Shown piece after piece: positions 38,571 through 42,804 of a stretch of 42,804 nucleotides of DNA (position 1 is its first letter; every line of letters begins with the position of its first letter). The position numbers and the translations under genes are program-made. This stretch comes from Streptomyces sp. UNOB3_S3. Lineage in GTDB: Bacteria; Actinomycetota; Actinomycetes; Streptomycetales; Streptomycetaceae. Where the stretch lies: NCBI RefSeq assembly GCF_020740895.1, contig NZ_JAILXP010000010.1, forward strand, positions 1 through 42,804, read 5' to 3'. The notes under the pieces were generated by a model that made no database searches, was not told where the DNA came from, and saw only the letters and a list, made by a program, of their open reading frames with translations.

Positions 38571-39728
38571 ATGGCTGACGGCACGGCTGACGGCACGGCT
38601 GACGGCACAGCCACCGGGGGCCGCGCCGCCCAGCTCCAGCACACCGGGATGCGGCACGGCTGGACGACGGGCGCCTGTGCCACCGCCGCCACCACGGCGG
38701 CGTACACAGCGCTGCTCACCGGGGAATTCCCCGATCCCGTGGGAATCACGCTGCCCAAGGGGCAGACGCCCGCGTTCGCGCTCGCCGCGGAGCGGCTGGA
38801 CGAGGACGGGCGCGCCGCCATGGCCGCCATAGTCAAGGACGCCGGCGACGACCCGGACGTCACCCACGGCGCCCTGATCCGGGCCACGGTCCGGCTCCTG
38901 CCGCCCGGCTCCGGGGTGGTCTTCCGGGCCGGCCCGGGTGTCGGCACGGTCACCCGGCCCGGGCTGCCACTGGCCGTGGGCGAGCCCGCCATCAACCCCG
39001 TGCCCCGGCAGATGATGCGCGATCACATCGCCGAGGCAGCCGCCCGGCACGGCGGCACGGGGGACGTCGAGATCGAGGTGTCCGTCGACCACGGCGAGGA
39101 GATCGCCCGCTCCACCTGGAACCCGCGCCTGGGCATCCTCGGCGGGATCTCCATCCTGGGCACGACCGGCATCGTCGTCCCCTACTCCTGCTCGGCGTGG
39201 ATCGACAGCATCCGGCGCGGCGTGGACGTGGCCCGGGCGGCGGGCCGTACGCATGTGGCGGGCTGTACGGGGTCGACGTCCGAGAAGGTCGCGGTGGCCG
39301 TGCACGGGCTGCCCGAGGACGCGCTGCTGGACATGGGCGACTTCGCGGGGGCGGTGCTCAAGTACATCCGCCGCCACCCGGTGGACCGGCTGACCGTCGC
39401 CGGCGGCTTCGCCAAGCTCTCCAAGCTGGCGGCCGGCCACCTCGACCTCCACTCGGCCCGCTCGCAGGTGAACAAGGAGTTCCTCGCGGAACTCGCCCGG
39501 CACGGCGGCGGTGACGACGCGCTCGCGGCCGCCGTCACCGGCGCCAACACGGGCCTGGAGGCACTGCGCCTGTGCGAGGCCGCGGGCGTCCCCCTCGGTG
39601 ACCTCGTCGCCGTGACCGCCCGCGACGAAGCGCTGGCCGTGCTGCGCGGGGCGCCCGTCGCGGTCGACGTCATCTGCATCGACCGCGCGGGCGTCATCGT
39701 GGGCCGAGCGGGCCCGAAGGGCCCGTAA
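38571..39728 (+). CDS. cbiD: Cobalt-precorrin-5B C1-methyltransferase CbiD
   Basis: A 385-aa CbiD-family SAM-dependent methyltransferase that methylates C1 of the (cobalt-)precorrin-5 ring with loss of acetaldehyde-derived carbons. It stands in for CobF, which is not seen in the window. The family start is MRHGWTTGACATAATTAAY, followed by ITLPKGQTPAF, PGVGTVTRPGLPLAVGEPAI, LGILGGISILGTTGIVVPYS and GGFAKLSKLAAGHLDLHS. Residues 2-13 are ADGT repeated three times, encoded by a 12-bp tandem repeat, so the true N-terminus before residue ~20 is poorly conserved. ATG 38571 has GGGGG upstream. The stop is followed immediately by the dispersed 21-bp repeat. Confidence 0.93.
   Translation: MADGTADGTADGTATGGRAAQLQHTGMRHGWTTGACATAATTAAYTALLTGEFPDPVGITLPKGQTPAFALAAERLDEDGRAAMAAIVKDAGDDPDVTHGALIRATVRLLPPGSGVVFRAGPGVGTVTRPGLPLAVGEPAINPVPRQMMRDHIAEAAARHGGTGDVEIEVSVDHGEEIARSTWNPRLGILGGISILGTTGIVVPYSCSAWIDSIRRGVDVARAAGRTHVAGCTGSTSEKVAVAVHGLPEDALLDMGDFAGAVLKYIRRHPVDRLTVAGGFAKLSKLAAGHLDLHSARSQVNKEFLAELARHGGGDDALAAAVTGANTGLEALRLCEAAGVPLGDLVAVTARDEALAVLRGAPVAVDVICIDRAGVIVGRAGPKGP
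38574..38609 (+). repeat. 12-bp tandem repeat at the cbiD 5' end
   Basis: Three units of GCTGACGGCACG (the last ends in A), coding ADGT x3 at the N-terminus of CbiD. Confidence 0.85.
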
Positions 39729-39749
39729 GGGGCGCGAGGAACTGCGCGA
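39729..39749 (+). repeat. Dispersed 21-bp 3'-end repeat, copy 2
   Basis: Starts at the base after the cbiD stop codon; core GCGCGAGGAACTGCGCGA. Identical to copy 1 (26328-26348, minus). The flanking GGGGC and GGCCCC can pair. It lies in the 48-nt convergent gap with the serine hydrolase gene. Confidence 0.65.
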
Positions 39750-39776
39750 CCGGCCCCGGACGGCCCGCAGCCGCAC

Positions 39777-40976
39777 TCAGCGGTTGACCGGCTTCGCCGC
39801 CGCCGTACCGCAGAACGCCCCCTCAAACATGTTCTCGAACGGCGGGGACTGGTCCAGCCAGTCACCATTGATGTTGAACGTGAGCGCGTTCTTGCCGTCA
39901 CGGGTCACGGCCGCGCCGGACAGGGAGCCCCAGACCACCCCGTCGTGGCCCCAGACGGTCGTGCCGCAGGTGAGGGCGCGGGACATGATGCCCAGGCCAT
40001 AGCGGAACTGCTGCCCGGTGTCCACGGTCGTGAGCATCTCGTCGAGCTGCTTGCGCGGCAGGAGCCTGCCCTGGAGCAGGGCGCTGTAGAAGCGGTTGAG
40101 GTCGCCGCTGGTGCTGACGACCTCGCCCGTCGCCCCGGACCAGGAGGGGCGGTACTCGGTGGCGTCGTGGATCTCCGGGCCGGGGTTCTGGACGTAGAGC
40201 TTGGAGTAGCCCACCGGGTGCGGGGCGGGCAGCTTGGGGTCGGTGCCGGGGAAGGTGGTCTCCGTCAGGCCCAACGGCTTGACGATGCGGCGCTCGATCT
40301 CGCTCGCGTAGGGCTTGCCGGTGACCTTCTCGATGATCATTCCGGCGAGGACGAAGCCGGTGTTGGAGTAGGTCCAGCCCTGGCCCGGCGCGAAGTCGGG
40401 CTTGTGCCGGAGGCCGATGGCGACGATCTCCTGGGGCGTCTTGACGTCGTAGCGGTGCTGGAGGAAGCCGGTGCCGTTCATGGCCTTGTCCCACTCCTCG
40501 GTCGACACCATGTCGTGGACGCCGCTGGTGTGGTTGAGGAGCTGACGGATCGTGATCTTGTTGCCGTCGTAGCCGTTGCCCTGGACGACCCCGGGCAGCC
40601 ACCGCTCCACGGAGTCGTCCAGGCTCAGCCTGCCCTCGGCCGCCAGCTGGAGGACGGTGGTGGCGACGAAGGTCTTGGTGATGCTGCCCGCCCGGAAGTG
40701 GTCGGCGGCGGTCCGCTTCCGCTTGCTGTCGGTGTCGGCGTGGCCGGACGTCCCGAACCAGGTCCCCCGGGGCGTACGGGTCTCGGCGGCGACGCCCGGC
40801 ATCCCGGCCGCGACGAGGCCGTCGAGGGCCCGCTGCGTCGCGGCGCGGTGGTCGCCCCGCTCCGCCGCCGGGGCCGCCGCGCCCGCCGGCCCGGCCGCGA
40901 CCGTGCCGCCGACGACGGCGACGGCCGCGGCGAGCGCGACGAGCCGGCCGCGCGTCTTCATTGTGTGCTTCCGCAT
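39777..40976 (-). CDS. Secreted beta-lactamase-fold serine hydrolase (DD-peptidase/class C type)
   Basis: A 399-aa exported penicillin-recognising-type serine hydrolase. A signal peptide spans residues 1-~34 (TRGRLVALAAAVAVVGGTVAAGPAGAAA). The active-site motif S-x-x-K is AGSITK (Ser98, Lys101), the second motif Y-x-N is WTYSNTGF (Tyr203), and the third is an HxG variant, VWGHDGVV, as in Streptomyces R61 D-Ala-D-Ala carboxypeptidase. It may act on peptidoglycan peptides or as an esterase. ATG 40976 has AAGGGGGGA upstream; the Met at residue 6 is an alternative. It interrupts the cobalamin genes but has no evident link to them, and lies 103 nt downstream of a MerR gene on the same strand. Confidence 0.9.
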   Translation of the reverse strand: MRKHTMKTRGRLVALAAAVAVVGGTVAAGPAGAAAPAAERGDHRAATQRALDGLVAAGMPGVAAETRTPRGTWFGTSGHADTDSKRKRTAADHFRAGSITKTFVATTVLQLAAEGRLSLDDSVERWLPGVVQGNGYDGNKITIRQLLNHTSGVHDMVSTEEWDKAMNGTGFLQHRYDVKTPQEIVAIGLRHKPDFAPGQGWTYSNTGFVLAGMIIEKVTGKPYASEIERRIVKPLGLTETTFPGTDPKLPAPHPVGYSKLYVQNPGPEIHDATEYRPSWSGATGEVVSTSGDLNRFYSALLQGRLLPRKQLDEMLTTVDTGQQFRYGLGIMSRALTCGTTVWGHDGVVWGSLSGAAVTRDGKNALTFNINGDWLDQSPPFENMFEGAFCGTAAAKPVNR

Positions 40977-41012
40977 GGATTCCCCCCTTGGGATTGCGCG
41001 GTCCGACCGACC

Positions 41013-41056
41013 GTCACATGATCATTCCAAGGTGAGCACACCGTGCGGTATGTGAC
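41013..41056. promoter_or_regulatory. Inverted repeat upstream of the serine hydrolase
   Basis: GTCACAT (41013-41019) and ATGTGAC (41050-41056) form an inverted repeat with a 30-nt spacer, in the 103-nt gap between the MerR gene and the hydrolase gene. A second partial copy, GATCACACAT, follows. Possible operator; weak evidence. Confidence 0.35.
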
Positions 41057-41079
41057 TATGACGGATCACACATCCGGTT

Positions 41080-41913
41080 TCACCCGGTTCCGGTCACCGG
41101 CTCCACCGGCTCCTGGAGCTCCGTCACCCACCCGGCGGGGTCGCCCTCGCCGTACGCGAGGTACACCTCGCGCGCGTAGCCCGTCGAGCGGTAGCCGTTG
41201 GCGTCGATCCAGCGGGCCAGGGCCTGGACGGTGGGCACCACATCGTTCATGGGCCCGTGGTGCACGACCGCCGCCACCTTGGGCAGGGCCGGCAGCTCGG
41301 TGATCCGGACGCCGTCGCCGCGCGCGTCGGCGGGGACGGGGAGCCCGGCGTGGACCACGATCCCCTCGCCGTCGGGCGCGTCCTCGTACCACATGACCGA
41401 CGAGCCCGTCGGCTCGATCCCTGCCGTCTCCAGCAGACCGCACAGCTCCTCGAAGAGCCGGTCGGCGACCGGGCCGATCTCCTCCGGGCCGAAGCTCGCC
41501 ACCCGCCCGCTCAGTTCGGCGACCCGGACGGCCGGCGCGCTCTTGATCACCACGTCGTGGGTGCTCATCTGTCCCTCGCTCTCGATGGTGCGGAGCCTCG
41601 CCTCGACCCGCGCCAGCCGGGCCGCGGCCGCCGCGGCGGCGGCCTCCAGCTCGGCCCGGCGCAGCCTCAGCATCCCGCGCAGCTCCTCGGCGCTCACCTC
41701 GTCGTCCACGATCGCCTGGACCTGTTGGAGGGTGAATCCGAGGTCCTTGAGGGCGATGACGCGGTTGAGGCGGGCGAGCTGTCCGGCTTCGTAGAAGCGG
41801 TAGCCGCTGTGCGGGTCGACACGGGCGGGGCGCAGCAGTCCGATGGTGTCGTAGTGACGCAGCATGCGGACGGACACGCGGCCGTGGCGGGCGAAGTCTC
41901 CGATGGTGAACAT
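41080..41913 (-). CDS. MerR-family regulator with GyrI-like effector domain
   Basis: A 277-aa transcription regulator. The N-terminal MerR winged helix (FTIGDFARHGRVSVRMLRHY, DPHSGYRFYEAGQLARLNRV) is followed by a long dimerisation coiled coil, Ala-rich at ~90-110, and a C-terminal GyrI-like/AraC-effector-binding domain (~120-270; VVIKSAPAVRVAELSGRVAS ... AYGEGDPAGWVTELQEPVE). This is the BmrR-like architecture that senses small lipophilic drugs or metabolites. ATG 41913 is the natural start and lies 8 nt from the -10 box of its own promoter, so the mRNA is probably leaderless. It is likely autoregulated and may control the serine hydrolase downstream. Confidence 0.9.
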   Translation of the reverse strand: MFTIGDFARHGRVSVRMLRHYDTIGLLRPARVDPHSGYRFYEAGQLARLNRVIALKDLGFTLQQVQAIVDDEVSAEELRGMLRLRRAELEAAAAAAAARLARVEARLRTIESEGQMSTHDVVIKSAPAVRVAELSGRVASFGPEEIGPVADRLFEELCGLLETAGIEPTGSSVMWYEDAPDGEGIVVHAGLPVPADARGDGVRITELPALPKVAAVVHHGPMNDVVPTVQALARWIDANGYRSTGYAREVYLAYGEGDPAGWVTELQEPVEPVTGTG

Positions 41914-41921
41914 GATGAGTT

Positions 41922-41953
41922 CAGTTACGGGCCTGACACGGTGTGAGGGTCAA
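41922..41953 (-). promoter_or_regulatory. MerR-type promoter and operator (20-bp spacer)
   Basis: On the minus strand, -35 TTGACC (41948-41953) and -10 TAACTG (41922-41927) are separated by 20 bp, not 17, a hallmark of MerR-regulated promoters. The spacer contains the dyad CCTGACAC-G-GTGTGAGG (41932-41948, one mismatch). The -10 box ends 8 nt before the start codon. Confidence 0.75.
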
Positions 41954-41957
41954 GCGT

Positions 41958-42737
41958 TCAGCCGTTCGCGCCGTCCGGGACCGTCCGGCCGCAGGTGTCC
42001 CGGTCCCGTTCGGCCGAGTACAGGAAGCTGTCGGGGAACTGCCCGGCGGCGAGGGCGCGGCCGACGAGGATGACGGCGGTGCGGACGACGCCGGCCGCCT
42101 TCATCTGCCCGGCGATGTCGGCGAGGGTGCCGCGCAGCACGATCTCGTCGGGGCGGCTGGCCATGGCGACGGCGGCGGCCGGGCAGTCGGCGCCGTAGCG
42201 CGGGAGGAGTTCCTCGACGACGCGGTCGGCGTGGCGGGCGGCGAGGTGGAGGACGAGCAGGGCGCCGCTGCGGCCGAGGGTGGCGAGGTCCTCGCCGGGG
42301 GGCATGGGGGTGGCCCGCTGGGCGACACGGGTGAGGATGACGGTCTGGCCGACGGTGGGCACGGTCAGCTCACGGCCGAGGGCGGCCGCGGCGGCGGCGA
42401 AGGCGGGGACGCCGGGGACGATCTCGTAGGGGATGCCGTGGGCGTCGAGGCGGCGGATCTGCTCGGCGACGGCGCTGAAGACGGCGGGGTCGCCGGAGTG
42501 GAGCCGGGCCACGTCCTGGCCGGCCTCGTGGGCGCGGACGAACTCGGCGGTGATCTCGTCGAGGTCGAGGTGGGCGGTGTCGACGAGCCGGGCGCCGGGC
42601 GGGCACTCGGCGAGGAGCTCCGTGGGGACGAGGCTGCCGGCGTAGAGACACACGCCGCACCGGGCGAGGGTCCGGGCGCCGCGCACGGTGATGAGATCGG
42701 CGGCACCGGGCCCGGCACCGATGAAGTAGACGGTCAT
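41958..42737 (-). CDS. cobM: Precorrin-4 C11-methyltransferase CobM
   Basis: A 259-aa SAM-dependent enzyme adding the C11 methyl group to precorrin-4 (CobM/CbiF). Family features: TVYFIGAGPGAADLITVRGA (SAM-binding loop), VCLYAGSLVPTELLAECPPG, ARLHSGDPAVFSAVAEQIRR (GDP loop), YEIVPGVPAFAAAAAALGRE, EITVPTVGQT-like LTVPTVGQTVILTR, and FLYSAERDRD at the C-terminus. ATG 42737 has CAGGAGA upstream. In Streptomyces cobL is often next to cobM; sequence beyond the right edge is needed to see it here. Confidence 0.93.
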   Translation of the reverse strand: MTVYFIGAGPGAADLITVRGARTLARCGVCLYAGSLVPTELLAECPPGARLVDTAHLDLDEITAEFVRAHEAGQDVARLHSGDPAVFSAVAEQIRRLDAHGIPYEIVPGVPAFAAAAAALGRELTVPTVGQTVILTRVAQRATPMPPGEDLATLGRSGALLVLHLAARHADRVVEELLPRYGADCPAAAVAMASRPDEIVLRGTLADIAGQMKAAGVVRTAVILVGRALAAGQFPDSFLYSAERDRDTCGRTVPDGANG

Positions 42738-42772
42738 AGAGGAGTCTCCTGACGTTTCGGGGTGATCGGGCT

Positions 42773-42804
42773 GGGGGCACCTCCCAGCGGTAGCTGGGGG
42801 AGGG
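42773..42804 (+). repeat. Dispersed hairpin module at the right edge
   Basis: CTGGGGGCACCTCCCAGCGG followed by TAGCTGGGGGAG..., the same module as at 13899-13930 and 37601-37632. It lies 36 nt upstream of cobM and is cut by the window end. The left flank does not carry the GTTGTGGGC terminus of copy A, so the outer element is absent or different here. Confidence 0.75.

Overview
The window is a stretch of very high-GC actinobacterial chromosome, almost certainly Streptomyces. The signs are third-codon-position G/C saturation, frequent GTG starts, a fused cobI-cobJ gene, a rifampicin monooxygenase gene preceded by a rifamycin-associated element, and several families of short hairpin repeats dispersed between genes. 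I see no rRNA, tRNA, CRISPR array, phage or complete insertion sequence. The left part is mixed housekeeping and accessory DNA. The right third is a cobalamin (vitamin B12) biosynthesis region that runs off the right edge.

Layout. 34-3825: a large membrane-anchored STAND ATPase with an N-terminal HTH and fourteen WD40 repeats. 3948-9059: a secreted GH92 mannosidase, a cationic amino-acid permease and a convergent MFS exporter. 9157-13850 (minus): a Fpg/Nei-type DNA glycosylase, an FAD monooxygenase and a UvrA-like double ABC ATPase. 14003-15845: an OmpR-type two-component system. 15939-17560: a small four-cysteine protein and a NiCoT nickel/cobalt transporter under a cobalamin riboswitch. 17704-19983: an APC permease and a Yip1-like membrane protein. 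20121-23889 (minus): a cytochrome P450 and, separated from it by a strong terminator, a tightly overlapping three-gene cassette (EspR-like HTH regulator, HEIGH-motif zincin, seven-TM protein). 24220-28325: a VOC protein, a small protein with a RHIM/amyloid-like C-terminal motif, a secreted trypsin-like protease, and a VWA-domain protein with a membrane partner. 28497-29936: rox.

Cobalamin region. cobN (minus, behind a second cobalamin riboswitch) is divergent from cobG-cobH-cobIJ (plus). cobK (minus) is divergent from cbiD (plus). After an unrelated serine hydrolase and a MerR regulator comes cobM (minus). Together these encode ring contraction, most of the C-methylations, C5-C6 reduction, methyl migration and cobalt insertion of corrin synthesis. 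The riboswitch-controlled NiCoT transporter 16 kb away probably supplies the cobalt, so cobalt uptake and CobN should both fall when B12 is plentiful.

Most interesting points. (1) The three-gene HTH/zincin/7-TM cassette looks like an undescribed signalling module. (2) A MITE-like element with imperfect terminal inverted repeats sits in frame inside cobN, and a sister copy lies between the UvrA-like gene and the two-component system. (3) A small RHIM/BASS-like protein. (4) A 15-bp tandem repeat array precedes the FAD monooxygenase gene. (5) The merR promoter has a 20-bp spacer containing a dyad and probably makes a leaderless mRNA. (6) A 21-bp repeat is found directly after the stop codons of two unrelated genes. 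All family names come from reading the sequence; no database search was run.
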